Assembly (NCBI RefSeq): GCF_001192835.1
Contig: NZ_DF968182.1
Location: 2,761,113 to 2,825,112, forward strand
From: Lentimicrobium saccharophilum
Lineage (GTDB): Bacteria; Bacteroidota; Bacteroidia; Bacteroidales; Lentimicrobiaceae
DNA: 64,000 nt
Direction: 5' to 3'
Below are positions 29,432 through 39,794 of this stretch, piece after piece. Positions within the stretch are counted from its first letter, which is position 1, and the number at the start of each line of letters is the position of its first letter. The position numbers and the translations under genes are program-made. Below the pieces are notes generated by a model. It was not told the DNA's origin and did not search any database. It worked only from the letters and a program-made list of their open reading frames with translations.

Positions 29432-31495
29432 ATGCCAATAAAAGGCCTGACATTTATTCTCTCCGTTGCCCTGCTGTTACTGTCAGGCCAGACAAATATT
29501 TTTAGTCAGAATACCGGTCAGCTCCCGGCCGGCACTCAGTCGCCGGATACAGCCATTGTCCTGGAGAAGATCACCATTGAAGGCTTCCGTCTGAGCCGGT
29601 ATCAGCGTTTATTCCCGGGAAATCTGGCTGTTGTTTCCGGCGATGAGCTTGTCCCTGCCGACGGCACCAACCTGGCCGCCACGCTCAATACTATTCCCGG
29701 CGTAAACATGCAGAGCGGCACTTACGCCACCAACCGCATTGTGATCAGGGGAATGGGGAGCCGCACGCCATACAACACCAACCGTATCAGGTCCTACCTC
29801 AACGAAATCCCCCTGACCACCGCCGACGGCATTTCAACCCCCGAAGACATTGATGCTGCCGGCCTTGGCCGGATTGAAGTGATCCGGGGGCCGGCATCCG
29901 CGCTGTATGGTTCGGGACTGGGAGGAAGCATCAACTTATTCACCCCCGAAAAGTTGCAGCAGGAGGGCATATTCAATTTAAGCTACGGAAGCTTCAACAC
30001 CCTCAGGACCGGTTTCTCGGGAACGGTCAATACCGCAAAATCCGGCTGGTGGGGCAGCCTCAGCCACCTGAATTCGGGCGGTTACCGCGATAATAATGAA
30101 TTCAAACGCACAACCTTCATCACCACGGGCAGATGGAGACAACCCAAATGGTCGATGAAATCCACACTGATGCTGACGGGTTCGGAGGGTGAGATTCCGA
30201 GTTCGCTGGGCAAAACACAGTTTGAAAACGAACCCCGGGCAGCAGCCGCCAACTGGGCCGCGATTGAAGGCTTCAAGCGGATAAGGAAGACTTTGGCGGG
30301 AACCACCCTTACCAACAGCCTGTCGCCCCGCCTCAGCAGTCAACTTACCCTTCACGGGAAGTGGAGCGATAACTTCGAAAAAAGACCTTTCAACAACCTC
30401 GGCGATCAGACCCTGAGTGCCGGAATCCGTGGAAAGCTGAGCTATAACCGGCCTGCCACCGATTGGGTGCTTGGCATTGACTGGAGTACGGAACAGTACA
30501 AATGGAGGCTTGATCTGGACGGCATCCTGCTGAATGAGAACCGTGAAAACCGCGACCTGCTGGGCTTGTTTGGCATTATGAATTACAGGCCTGCCCCCCG
30601 CCTCAGTATTTCGCTGGCCGCGGCCCTGAACCATATCCGCTACCGGCTCACCGATCTGTTCGCCGGTGATGGCGACCAGTCAGGCAACCGCCATTTCCCG
30701 GTAATTATCTCTCCGCGGTTCGGAATCAACTATGCCGCCAACAACCACCTTACTTTTTATGTTTCGGCGGGTCATGGATTCTCCATGCCTTCGCCCGAGG
30801 AGACCCTCCTGCCTGCCGGAACCGTAAATCCGGATATCAGGCCCGAACAGGGCATGCAGTACGAAGCCGGCACACGCATGAATCTGTTGAACAAAGCATT
30901 GGAGGCAGAAATTTCCTTTTATTGGATAGCACTTGACGACCTGCTGCTGACCAAACGCATCACCGAAGATATTTTCACCGGAATCAATGCCGGAAAAACC
31001 CGTCACCAGGGAATGGAGTTGCTGCTGCGGAGCAGGATCCTCAATTCAGGAAACTTTCCGGGAAAACTGAAAACCACTTTCAGTTACACCTTCTCCCGGA
31101 ACCGTTTTATCGATTTTACCGACGATGGAAATACTTATGATGGCAATGAACTTCCCGGCATCCCTGAACATTACGCGCAATTGCAACTAAACTGGAACCC
31201 GGCAGAAAAACTGGAATTGAGCACGCACTTACAATATACCGGCAATCAACTTATCAATGATGCCAATACAATGGCGTATGAAGGATATTTTCTGCTGAAC
31301 CTGAAAGCCCTGGCTCAGTTTCACCTGAAGAAAACCGGAAAGCTCAGGGTATTTGCAGGTGTCAATAACCTGACCAATACACACTATGCTTCCATGCTGC
31401 TGGTGAATGCCCCGGCTTTCGGCAACAACGAACCGCGTTATTATTATCCTGGTCTGCCCAGACATTTTTATGCGGGGGTGGAGGTCAGGTTTTAA
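29432..31495 (+). CDS. TonB-dependent outer-membrane receptor
   Basis: The product has 687 residues from the ATG at 29432, chosen because the signal peptide (LTFILSVALLLLSGQTNIFS) starts there; an in-frame ATG at 29384 would add 16 residues. The TonB box region IVLEKITIEGFRL is followed by a plug domain (AATLNTIPGVNMQSG, then NRIVIRGMGSRTPYN, then RIEVIRGPASALYGSGLGGS) and a 22-strand-type barrel ending in an aromatic residue (GVEVRF). It lacks the SusC carboxypeptidase-like N-domain, so it resembles siderophore or cofactor receptors. Close linkage to a PQQ enzyme makes PQQ a candidate substrate, by analogy with PqqU (YncD) of E. coli. Iron complexes remain possible. Confidence 0.88.
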   Translation: MPIKGLTFILSVALLLLSGQTNIFSQNTGQLPAGTQSPDTAIVLEKITIEGFRLSRYQRLFPGNLAVVSGDELVPADGTNLAATLNTIPGVNMQSGTYATNRIVIRGMGSRTPYNTNRIRSYLNEIPLTTADGISTPEDIDAAGLGRIEVIRGPASALYGSGLGGSINLFTPEKLQQEGIFNLSYGSFNTLRTGFSGTVNTAKSGWWGSLSHLNSGGYRDNNEFKRTTFITTGRWRQPKWSMKSTLMLTGSEGEIPSSLGKTQFENEPRAAAANWAAIEGFKRIRKTLAGTTLTNSLSPRLSSQLTLHGKWSDNFEKRPFNNLGDQTLSAGIRGKLSYNRPATDWVLGIDWSTEQYKWRLDLDGILLNENRENRDLLGLFGIMNYRPAPRLSISLAAALNHIRYRLTDLFAGDGDQSGNRHFPVIISPRFGINYAANNHLTFYVSAGHGFSMPSPEETLLPAGTVNPDIRPEQGMQYEAGTRMNLLNKALEAEISFYWIALDDLLLTKRITEDIFTGINAGKTRHQGMELLLRSRILNSGNFPGKLKTTFSYTFSRNRFIDFTDDGNTYDGNELPGIPEHYAQLQLNWNPAEKLELSTHLQYTGNQLINDANTMAYEGYFLLNLKALAQFHLKKTGKLRVFAGVNNLTNTHYASMLLVNAPAFGNNEPRYYYPGLPRHFYAGVEVRF

Positions 31496-31661
31496 TTCGG
31501 GAAGAAGTTCTAAACCCGGATTATACATTTGACAATGCTTAATCGGGTAAAAAATATCTGAGGCCCTTTATAAATTAAGGCAGCGGCATTTACCAACTGA
31601 AACTCTGTTATAGATAGAAAGGACAAATTATTTCTGACCTATTTCAGTTTGGCAGAACCAT

Positions 31662-33716
31662 CTATCTCTTTTGACCAGAGGGTTGTACTACACGATAAGT
31701 CGCTTTATGTATGCCAACACCTGTAATTGTAAGGCTTTTCCAGTGAACCGGCAGGCAGGGGGTTTGTTGGACAATCCCCGCATCTGTCAGATGCAGACCG
31801 CCAAAACCGAATATAACAGCCTGAAGGAGCCCCCCGGCGCCGGTAGCAAAATACGTATTGTCAAAGTCTGCCGTTTCGGCAAGAGCGCCAAAAGGAGGGC
31901 GTTTGTTGGGAACATATCCTTTTTTAAATAGCCGGAATGCTTTTTCCGCTTCACCCAACCTGGCATAAAGTATGGATAAAATTGAATGGCTCATGGCAGG
32001 GCCTTCGGGAGCTATCCTTGGTTCATAATATTCAAGGTCAGATTTAACCTGATCTCTGTCTGTAATCACCTCAAGAGGATAAGACAATAAATTCACATCC
32101 GCCTGCTTAATGATTTCCCCGTTATATTCAGCATGTTCGCGGGTAACGCCATTCTCCATTTTCAGAATTTTCAGATTACCTGAAACTTCATCCCAAAGCT
32201 TATCGTATTGCAATCCAAGCACTGATGCGGCTTTTGCAGCATATTTTAAGACCGTAATAACAGACCCGTTGGTAAAGGCATTGTCATTCACGTTGGGGGC
32301 AAATTCATTGGCTCCCACCACATTGTTGACAGACCATGACCCGTCTTCATTTTTTTCAGCCCTGCTAACCCAGAATGCCGCAATTTCAGCCAGCACCGGA
32401 TAAGCCTTACTTTTAAGCCAGGCTGTATCATGTGTCACACGGAAATAATTCCAGATGGCAATTCCGATATCTGCAGTGATGTGATGCTCGAATGTACCGG
32501 TAAGTGCCCACGAGGGCGTAGCTTCTTCCCCTGTGTCGTCTGATTCCCAGGGGTACATGGCGCCCTGATACCCGTAAACAGAAGCTTTTTGTTTTGCCTT
32601 TTCAAGCCGGTTTATCCTGTAATCGAGCAAGGAAGCGGCTATCTGCCCGTTGAAAACAAGCAACGGGGGAAACATCCAGAGCTCTGTATCCCAGAATACA
32701 TGCCCGTTGTATATCCTTGATGAAAGGCCCATGGGAGGGATGCTCAGACCGGTATTGGGCGCTGCAAAAGCATATAAATGGTACAATGCCAACCTGACGT
32801 CTTTTTGCGATTCTTTATCCCCTTCAATGATTATATCGCCCTTCCACAATTCTTCCCAAAGCTCTTTATGCTGACTCATGGCTTTAGCTTTGTTGTCGCG
32901 CATCAGATAAATTACCATCCGCTCCGATTCATTCTGAGGATCGGCAAAATCGCCGGAAGTGCATACCGCACCTGCCCAGGCAAAACTCAGGGTTTGTCCT
33001 TTTCCCTTTACACTTTTAAAATTCAGATGATGCTCATATTCATCCACTAAGACATGGCTGAGTTCAGGCGATTCTTTTTCGAAAATAAATGAGGCTGTGG
33101 CTGAAATTTTATTCCTGTGATACCTGCTGACCGCGTTGGATTGCAACAAAGGCATCTGAATTTCATTATCTTTCAGAATCCTGAATGTGGAAATCCCCGG
33201 AAGGAGATCCTGCGGTGTGTGGATTACGCCCGAAACACTGATATTGATTGATTGATGTAAAGAGGTGATCTTTACATCCGTAAGTGCCATATAAGGCATA
33301 CCCCTAAGGGCGCAGGTCCGGTACGATATGCTTGCTTTGTTTTTGAAAACAAATGAAGTCTCTAAATAAGCCTCTTTCATATTCAGTACTTGCTGCCATC
33401 CGGATACCGACTGAAGGTCAACAGTTTCCCCGTCAATTGTTATATTCAGGCCGGCAAAATTTATGCCTTCCATAATTTTACTGACGCCCAGATCAGATTC
33501 TTTCTCATAAACATTATTGAGAATAACGGATTTTACCTTAAACGGAATTTCCGCCGGGGTTAAACCGATTCTTCCGTTTGCCAGCGCAATACCTATGTAG
33601 TTCTCTGGATTTTTTACGACAATCATCCATGATGAATCAATATCAGGTGAATGCACCCGGCCATAGCCCAGGGTACATAAAGAAAAGAAGAGTAGTGTGA
33701 ATATATTGTTTTTCAT
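31662..33716 (-). CDS. Glycoside hydrolase family 65 protein
   Basis: The protein has 684 residues from the ATG at 33716, where a signal peptide begins (MKNNIFTLLFFSLCTLGYG); the longer frame to 33812 lacks a sensible leader. The (alpha/alpha)6 catalytic domain shows GHVFWDTELWMFPPLLVF, then GYQGAMYPWESDDTGEEAT, then NVVGANEFAPNVNDNAFTNG. The Glu in GANEF is at the position of the family's general acid. Family 65 contains alpha-glucoside phosphorylases and, in Bacteroidota and animals, hydrolases such as kojibiose hydrolase and glucosylgalactosylhydroxylysine glucosidase. A secreted form next to SusCD suggests hydrolysis of an alpha-glucosyl substrate in the periplasm. The exact linkage cannot be read from the sequence. 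Confidence 0.88.
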   Translation of the reverse strand: MKNNIFTLLFFSLCTLGYGRVHSPDIDSSWMIVVKNPENYIGIALANGRIGLTPAEIPFKVKSVILNNVYEKESDLGVSKIMEGINFAGLNITIDGETVDLQSVSGWQQVLNMKEAYLETSFVFKNKASISYRTCALRGMPYMALTDVKITSLHQSINISVSGVIHTPQDLLPGISTFRILKDNEIQMPLLQSNAVSRYHRNKISATASFIFEKESPELSHVLVDEYEHHLNFKSVKGKGQTLSFAWAGAVCTSGDFADPQNESERMVIYLMRDNKAKAMSQHKELWEELWKGDIIIEGDKESQKDVRLALYHLYAFAAPNTGLSIPPMGLSSRIYNGHVFWDTELWMFPPLLVFNGQIAASLLDYRINRLEKAKQKASVYGYQGAMYPWESDDTGEEATPSWALTGTFEHHITADIGIAIWNYFRVTHDTAWLKSKAYPVLAEIAAFWVSRAEKNEDGSWSVNNVVGANEFAPNVNDNAFTNGSVITVLKYAAKAASVLGLQYDKLWDEVSGNLKILKMENGVTREHAEYNGEIIKQADVNLLSYPLEVITDRDQVKSDLEYYEPRIAPEGPAMSHSILSILYARLGEAEKAFRLFKKGYVPNKRPPFGALAETADFDNTYFATGAGGLLQAVIFGFGGLHLTDAGIVQQTPCLPVHWKSLTITGVGIHKATYRVVQPSGQKR

Positions 33717-33824
33717 GTCTTTACAGTTTTCAATGATATTATGTTCAGGACACCAGCATGCCGTAAGAAAGGGAACGGAAAACCCGTTCCCTTTACTCAA
33801 AGCACACACCAACCAACCAATGAT

Positions 33825-35291
33825 TTAATAACCGGGATTCGGAGTAAGATTGGGATTTACATCCAGTTCAGTCTGAGGGATTGGGTAAAGTCCCTGCCGC
33901 GCCGGCTGATATCCAAGCGGGCCAAGTTCCTGTACGGCAAGGCCCCAGCGAACCAGGTCAAAATACCGCTTACCTTCGAGGGCAAGCTCCACCCGCCGTT
34001 CATGAACAATAGCAGCAAAAAGATCCTCTGAACCGGTAAGATCGGGGAGTATCCCTGTATTTCCGCCGCGGGCACGCTGCCTGATAAGATTGATCTTTGC
34101 AACGGCCTCTCCGGTATTCCCGAGTCTGAAAGCTGCTTCGGCATATCCAAGCAGAACTTCGGCATACCTTATTTGTTTCAGATTCTGCTCGTGCCGCTCT
34201 GCATTCCCGCCTACCGGAACATCCACAACATATTTACCGTAACTCATACCGGTTTCAGGCGCCCATGCAGCCTGAAAAGGAAAGTCTTTTACTTCCTCCG
34301 AAATGATATCGCCTTCCCTGATGACCGTATATCTTAAGCGGGGGTCGCCTTCCTCAAATTCGTCAACCAGATCCTGGGTAGGCATGCAGAATCCCAGGCC
34401 GAAGATGGTAGATCCGTTCCTGGGCCTTACCCAGAAGTTGAAACCATTGCCATAGGAAAACTCCTCCCCTCCCTTGAATTGAGTTTCAAAAACAGACTCA
34501 ACGCCATTGTCGGATTCCGGCTTGAAAATATCGCCAAAATTAGTTAGAAGGCTGTAGTTCCCACTTTCAATAACCGATTTGTAAGCATCAAATGCATCCT
34601 GCCATTTTTCCTGAAACAGATAGGCATTCCCCAGCAATGCCAGCGAAGCCCCTTTGTCGGCCCTGCCAAGTTCGGCAGCAGAATACTGGTTCTTCCAGGG
34701 GAGCAAACCGGCGGCAGTAGTCAGGTTTTCTTCGATAAATGCCCAGGTTGCCTCTCTGGTTGCCCTGGCAGGGGTTTTCTCAGCGTTTTTGGTTGTAGAC
34801 ATAATCGGAACACCGCCATACCTTATGACCAGGTTATAGTAATAGAAACCCCTCAGAAAATATGCTTCTCCGAGTATCCGCTCTTTCTTCGCCTGATCCA
34901 TTTCGATATCAGGCACATAATCCAGCACCAGGTTGCAGAGGTAAATACCCTTGAAATACAATCCCCAGATGGTCTGATTTACCCCGTCGGTAGCACTGAA
35001 ATTCAGGTTGTCAAAGTTGGTAAGGGCTGCCAGGTCCACGCCCTGACCTTTAACGGCATCGTCTGATATGATGTCCTTTTTAAATGCAATGCTCTTCATC
35101 CAGAAATCGTGCAGTATTGAATAGGCCGCATTGGCTGCGGCTTCGGCATCTTCAGCCGTCTTGTAAAAATTGCTCGTTGACAATACGCCATTGGGCGACT
35201 TATCGAGGAATCCATCATCCTTCTGGCAGGAGGAAGCAAAAAGCAGCAAAACAAGTGCCGTTATTGTTGCAATGTATATTTGATTTTTCAT
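33825..35291 (-). CDS. SusD/RagB family nutrient-binding lipoprotein
   Basis: The protein has 488 residues. The lipoprotein signal ends in LLLFASSC (Cys near 22). The SusD-like N-domain reads GFLDKSPNGVLSTSNFYKTA, with TPR-type helices (GEAYFLRGFYYYNLVIRYGG, then ALLGNAYLFQEKWQDAFDAY). The C-terminal RagB domain includes IRYAEVLLGYAEAAFRLGNT and ALEGKRYFDLVRWG. SusD proteins cap the SusC barrel at the cell surface and bind the glycan. It lies 22 bp after the SusC gene and 108 bp before the GH65 start, so these three are likely one operon. Confidence 0.95.
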   Translation of the reverse strand: MKNQIYIATITALVLLLFASSCQKDDGFLDKSPNGVLSTSNFYKTAEDAEAAANAAYSILHDFWMKSIAFKKDIISDDAVKGQGVDLAALTNFDNLNFSATDGVNQTIWGLYFKGIYLCNLVLDYVPDIEMDQAKKERILGEAYFLRGFYYYNLVIRYGGVPIMSTTKNAEKTPARATREATWAFIEENLTTAAGLLPWKNQYSAAELGRADKGASLALLGNAYLFQEKWQDAFDAYKSVIESGNYSLLTNFGDIFKPESDNGVESVFETQFKGGEEFSYGNGFNFWVRPRNGSTIFGLGFCMPTQDLVDEFEEGDPRLRYTVIREGDIISEEVKDFPFQAAWAPETGMSYGKYVVDVPVGGNAERHEQNLKQIRYAEVLLGYAEAAFRLGNTGEAVAKINLIRQRARGGNTGILPDLTGSEDLFAAIVHERRVELALEGKRYFDLVRWGLAVQELGPLGYQPARQGLYPIPQTELDVNPNLTPNPGY

Positions 35292-35313
35292 GACAGTTGC
35301 GTTTTTGCGGTTA

Positions 35314-38300
35314 CTACATTGAAATTGTCACACCCATAATAAAACCCCTGTTCTGCGGATATGTAACTTCATCAAATCCGACAGTACGATCGCCCAGGGT
35401 AGCCCTTGCCGCACCAACCTCAGGATCATAACCTGTGTATTTGGTGAAGGTGAGCAGATTTGAACCCGATACAAAAACACGGGCACCTTTTAAACTTAAT
35501 TTCCGGGCCATGTTCTCAGAAAGGGTATAACCGATCTGAAGGTTTTTTAACCTGAGGTAAGAGCCATCTTCAATGTATCTGTCTGAACCCCTTGCATTCT
35601 GATTGGCATCAACCGTACTGAGCCGGGGCTCCGTATTACTGCTGCCTTCGCCCGTCCACCTTTCCAGAATGGCCGTGCCTTTGTTGTAATTGTATCCCGA
35701 ATTGGTCAGCCAGAATTTGGTTGCATTGTAAATCTCATTCCCGTACTGACCCTGCAGAAACAAGGATACATCAAAACCCTTGTATGAAAGCCCCAGGTTC
35801 AGTCCAAAAAACATATCCGGATAGGGATTCCCTATAAAGGTCCTGTCATCGCTGTTAATCACACCGTCACCGCTTATATCCTTAAACCTGATATCTCCGG
35901 GAACCGCTCCGGGTTGCTCGGCATGTGCATCTATTTCTGCCTGATTCTGAAAAATACCGTCAGTTACATAGCCATAAAATTCACGGATCGAATGACCCAC
36001 CTCGGTTCGTGTGGACATATCGAAAAACAATCCGGAAGTGATGGCCTCGTTATTTTCGCCAAGATTCAGCACCTCATTTTTGTTGGTGGTAAGGTTGGCG
36101 TTAACGTTGTAATTGAGTTTCCCGATCTTGTCTCTCCAGATGACCTGGAATTCCAGTCCTTTGTTTACAATTTCACCTACATTCTCGTAACCGGTGCTTC
36201 CAAATCCGGAAGTTGCCGGTTGCGGCAGAATCAGCAGCATATCGGTGGTATTTTTCTTATAGTAGTCGGCAGAGAAATAAAGCCTGTAGTCAAAGGCCGA
36301 GAAATCAACTCCGAAATCGAGCTGTGTGGTTGTTTCCCACTTTACATCAGGATTAAAATCAGATGCCGGCAGATAACCAACCTGTATGACCTGAGGATTT
36401 CCGAAAGGATAAAAAATCTGTTGCAGAACACTCGAAAAGGCGTACAACCCTATATCCTGATTGCCGAGCTGCCCCCATGAAGCCCTGATTTTCAGATCGT
36501 CGATGAAATCTGATTTGAAAAAGTCCTCACCCGATACTCTCCAGCCTGCGGAAACTGAAGGGAATAAACCCCAGCGGTTCTTCTTTCCGAAGCGGGATGA
36601 GCCATCGTAACGGGCATTTAATGACAGCAGGTATTTATCGGCAAAATCGTAGTTAATCCGCCCAAAGTATGACAACAAAGACCATTCTGTCAATCTTCCC
36701 CTGGCTTTATCGTTGGCCGAACCGGCATCAAGGTAGTGCAGGTAATCTTCGTTGCTGCTGAAATTCTCACGATATCCCGAAACCAGACCGGTAGACGCCT
36801 CCTGCATGGTATTCCCCACCAGGGCAGTCACTTTATGCAGGTTAATTTTCCTGGTATATTCAAGGGTATTTTCCCAATTGACATCGAAATAATTGATCAG
36901 CTGATGATTCAGGCTGTTTATCAGCCGGTTGGCGTTGCCTTCCGAAAAGGTCGGATCAAAATCAATGGTCTGGAGTGAATACACATTCAGTCCTAGATTT
37001 GATTTGAATCTGAGTCCTGAAATAATGTCATAGCTGGCAAATATGTTCCCGAACAGTTTGTTATTGGCCTGGGTCTTGTCAGATCTGTCGGCCATTCCCA
37101 ACGGATTCTGTGCATCGCCTTCGTTTTCTCCCGGGCCGGCATAGGTGCCATCCTCATTATAAACCGGAATGGTAGGCGGCTGAAAGATAGCTGACCTCAC
37201 CACACCGTTGATCTCTGTATCAATCAGGTTTTCTTTGATCCGGGACAGGTTCATATTCGCTCCGACAATAAACTTTTCAGTGACGTTGGAGTTGAGGTTG
37301 AAGCGAAGATTGTATCTCGTGAAGTCCGAATGCTTTACAATTCCGTCCTGAGCAAGATATCCCAGTCCGAGCAGATAGGTGGTTTTATCATTCCCGCTGC
37401 TTACCGACAGATCATATTTTTGAAAAGCGGCATTCCGGAAGATGGCATCCTGCCAGTCGGTACCCTCGCCTAAACCAGGATTGTTCCATACCGGAGCAAG
37501 TCCGGCATTGGTAAGGGCTTCGTCCATTACCATGGCATACTCGTCAGCAGTAAGCAATTCGAGCTTGTTTGATATTTGCTGAACACCATAGGTCGCGTTA
37601 AACTGAACCATAGATTCCCCTTTGATGCCCTTCTTTGTAGTAATCAGCACTACCCCGTTGGCGGCCCTTGCCCCGTATATTGCTGCTGCCGAAGCGTCCT
37701 TCAATACACTTATTGATTCAATATCATTGGGATTCAGGCTATTAAGATTTTCTTTCGTTGGCACGCCGTCAATCACATAAAGCGGATCGCTGTCACCAAT
37801 GGTCCCTATGCCCCTGATGCGAACCTGTATGCCTGCTCCGGGGGTTCCGTAGTTCTGAGTTACCTGAACCCCGGCGGCCTGTCCCTGCAGGGCATGATCT
37901 ATGCCCACCACCGGACTCTTCTGAATATCCGCGCTGCTGATCGTTGAAACAGCCCCGGTAATGTCACGCTTTTTCTGGGTGCCATATCCGACCACCACCA
38001 CTTCGTCCAGACTAAGGGCATCCTGAACCATAATAATGTCTATTACGGTTTCATCCTTCAAAATAATTTCAACAGTCTGATAACCAACATATGAGAAAAC
38101 CAGCACCACTTCGCCTTCAGGAACTGTAAGGCTGTATTTTCCTTCGACATCCGTTACCGTGCCAAAATTAGTTCCCTTAACCCTTACAGTTACCCCCGGC
38201 AGGGTACCCGATTTGTCCTTAACCACTCCGCTTACTTTTCTGGCCGGATCATCAGTAATGCCTGCGTCTGACGTTATCAGCATCCGGTTCTTCGAAAGCA

Positions 38301-38652
38301 GAATAATTTTATCTATAATCCTGAACGATAGTCCGGTTCCCTGCAGAACAGTTTTCATGACATTCTCAATCAACTCATCCTGCACATTCACCGTTACCTT
38401 CTTTAAAACCATTTTTTCAAGGTCAGCCTGATAGGCAAACTCAAATTCAGTCTGCCTTTTGATGTCATTGATTACTTTCTCAAGCGTAACATTCTTGTAA
38501 TCAAGGCTGACCCTAACTCTTTGTGCGTAGCTCTCAGCAGCCGTTACTGAGATAAAGGAGCATAGCACCAGTATCAAGCTGATATTTGACATAATGAGAA
38601 TTCTGAGTAAAAAACTCCTGTCAAAAGCCTTGGCCTTTGCTGCATCTTTCAT
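35314..38652 (-). CDS. SusC/RagA family TonB-linked outer-membrane transporter with STN domain
   Basis: The protein has 1112 residues. After the signal peptide comes a secretin/TonB N-terminal (STN) domain (YKNVTLEKVINDIKRQTEFE to LQGTGLSFRIIDKIILLS). Such a domain in SusC-type receptors signals to a FecR anti-sigma factor, and the gene lies directly downstream of one. A carboxypeptidase-regulatory-like domain follows (VSGVVKDKSGTLPGVTVRVK), then the TonB box and plug (LDEVVVVGYGTQKKRDITGA, PLYVIDGVPTKENLNSLNPN). The barrel is complete and ends TYPQNRGFIMGVTISM. It imports oligosaccharides in partnership with the SusD lipoprotein. Confidence 0.95.
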   Translation of the reverse strand: MKDAAKAKAFDRSFLLRILIMSNISLILVLCSFISVTAAESYAQRVRVSLDYKNVTLEKVINDIKRQTEFEFAYQADLEKMVLKKVTVNVQDELIENVMKTVLQGTGLSFRIIDKIILLSKNRMLITSDAGITDDPARKVSGVVKDKSGTLPGVTVRVKGTNFGTVTDVEGKYSLTVPEGEVVLVFSYVGYQTVEIILKDETVIDIIMVQDALSLDEVVVVGYGTQKKRDITGAVSTISSADIQKSPVVGIDHALQGQAAGVQVTQNYGTPGAGIQVRIRGIGTIGDSDPLYVIDGVPTKENLNSLNPNDIESISVLKDASAAAIYGARAANGVVLITTKKGIKGESMVQFNATYGVQQISNKLELLTADEYAMVMDEALTNAGLAPVWNNPGLGEGTDWQDAIFRNAAFQKYDLSVSSGNDKTTYLLGLGYLAQDGIVKHSDFTRYNLRFNLNSNVTEKFIVGANMNLSRIKENLIDTEINGVVRSAIFQPPTIPVYNEDGTYAGPGENEGDAQNPLGMADRSDKTQANNKLFGNIFASYDIISGLRFKSNLGLNVYSLQTIDFDPTFSEGNANRLINSLNHQLINYFDVNWENTLEYTRKINLHKVTALVGNTMQEASTGLVSGYRENFSSNEDYLHYLDAGSANDKARGRLTEWSLLSYFGRINYDFADKYLLSLNARYDGSSRFGKKNRWGLFPSVSAGWRVSGEDFFKSDFIDDLKIRASWGQLGNQDIGLYAFSSVLQQIFYPFGNPQVIQVGYLPASDFNPDVKWETTTQLDFGVDFSAFDYRLYFSADYYKKNTTDMLLILPQPATSGFGSTGYENVGEIVNKGLEFQVIWRDKIGKLNYNVNANLTTNKNEVLNLGENNEAITSGLFFDMSTRTEVGHSIREFYGYVTDGIFQNQAEIDAHAEQPGAVPGDIRFKDISGDGVINSDDRTFIGNPYPDMFFGLNLGLSYKGFDVSLFLQGQYGNEIYNATKFWLTNSGYNYNKGTAILERWTGEGSSNTEPRLSTVDANQNARGSDRYIEDGSYLRLKNLQIGYTLSENMARKLSLKGARVFVSGSNLLTFTKYTGYDPEVGAARATLGDRTVGFDEVTYPQNRGFIMGVTISM

Positions 38653-38804
38653 ACTTTTGTAAAGATTTAGTTAAAAACTTCATTGGTTTTCTTGATTAAA
38701 TCTGACTGAACCGGAAAAATGTGCGAGATTTTTCCGGTTTTTTTCTTTCAGGGCCCCATAGGTCTTCGCGTTTTGGTTGGATATTTTCTGATATTCAAAG
38801 AATT

Positions 38805-39794
38805 TCATTTGCCGGACTTTTCTTTAACATGCATCTCCATTGAAGGTGCCACAAACTTCAGCATCTCAAAAACAGTGTCGAAACTCTGTGATTTCTTGAA
38901 TACAAAGTTGTACCTGGCATCGTCCTTCCGGGTCTTCAGTGAATCAATGATAATTTCGACTCCGTAAACCTCTTCAATCTTTTTCACGATTTCATTCAGC
39001 CCTGCATCTTCCAGCATTACAAGGCCCTCTTTCCAGGCTGTGTAAATACCGGTATTTACCTGACTGATTTCTATGCTGTCACCCTCAGGCCAGGCCTTTG
39101 CCATCTGTCCAGGAATCAGCGAACCGGCTTTTCTGCCTGAATCATCCAGCAGATTCACGGCTCCTTCAATCAGCACGACCTCGACCTTTCCCGATGCATT
39201 TGTGTTAACATTGAAACTTGTACCGGTTACTTCAACAGTAAATGCCGGTGTTTCTGCAAGAAACCGTTTTGCTTTGATTTTGGCCACCGCCAGGAAAACC
39301 TCACCTTCAATTTCAACTTTGCGCTCTTGCTCATCAAACCGTTCAGGATAACTGAGTTTAGCCCCCAGATTAAGCCATGCTTTTGTTCCGTCAGGCAATT
39401 CAATGTATTTTATTCCCTGATTTATCCCGTTTTCAACCAACACCATTTTAGTCCCTTTGCTGAACCGGGCCACTTCCATCACCACCACACCTAAACCAAA
39501 CAGTATAGCAAAAACGGCAGCAATCCTCAGCCAGCGCATTCCTGTTATACGCCTGCGCCCGGCCTCAAGTCTGTCAATCCGTGCATTTATTCCGGCAATG
39601 GGTTCAGTGAGGGCTTCATCTTCCGAATATCCTTTGACCCTCAGGGCATACCACAACGATTTCATCCTGGTATAGGTTCTCATATTTTCTTCGGATTCCG
39701 ACAGCCAGCGCTCAATCAACTTCTCTTCCGATTCATCGGCAAGTCCCTGTATCTTCTTCAACAGCAATATTTCATCAAACTCCTTCACGGGCAT
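38805..39794 (-). CDS. FecR-family anti-sigma factor
   Basis: The protein has 329 residues. An N-terminal cytoplasmic part (about 90 residues) binds the sigma factor. One membrane helix follows (WLRIAAVFAILFGLGVVVME). The periplasmic FecR domain shows YIELPDGTKAWLNLGAKLSY, then GEVFLAVAKIKAKRF, then VTGTSFNVNT. A DUF4974-like C-terminal part (LNEIVKKIEEVYGVEIII) is the usual contact for the STN domain. It lies between the ECF sigma gene and susC, the standard layout of a trans-envelope signalling PUL. Confidence 0.93.
   Translation of the reverse strand: MPVKEFDEILLLKKIQGLADESEEKLIERWLSESEENMRTYTRMKSLWYALRVKGYSEDEALTEPIAGINARIDRLEAGRRRITGMRWLRIAAVFAILFGLGVVVMEVARFSKGTKMVLVENGINQGIKYIELPDGTKAWLNLGAKLSYPERFDEQERKVEIEGEVFLAVAKIKAKRFLAETPAFTVEVTGTSFNVNTNASGKVEVVLIEGAVNLLDDSGRKAGSLIPGQMAKAWPEGDSIEISQVNTGIYTAWKEGLVMLEDAGLNEIVKKIEEVYGVEIIIDSLKTRKDDARYNFVFKKSQSFDTVFEMLKFVAPSMEMHVKEKSGK

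Noticed and set aside
29978..30634. 218-residue frame opposite the TonB receptor
   Set aside because: Mirror frame of a well-supported gene with GC-rich codons; it has no start context or homology that I can see.
33717..33812. Longer GH65 protein starting at 33812
   Set aside because: The extra 32 residues have no signal-like character, while a good signal peptide starts at 33716.
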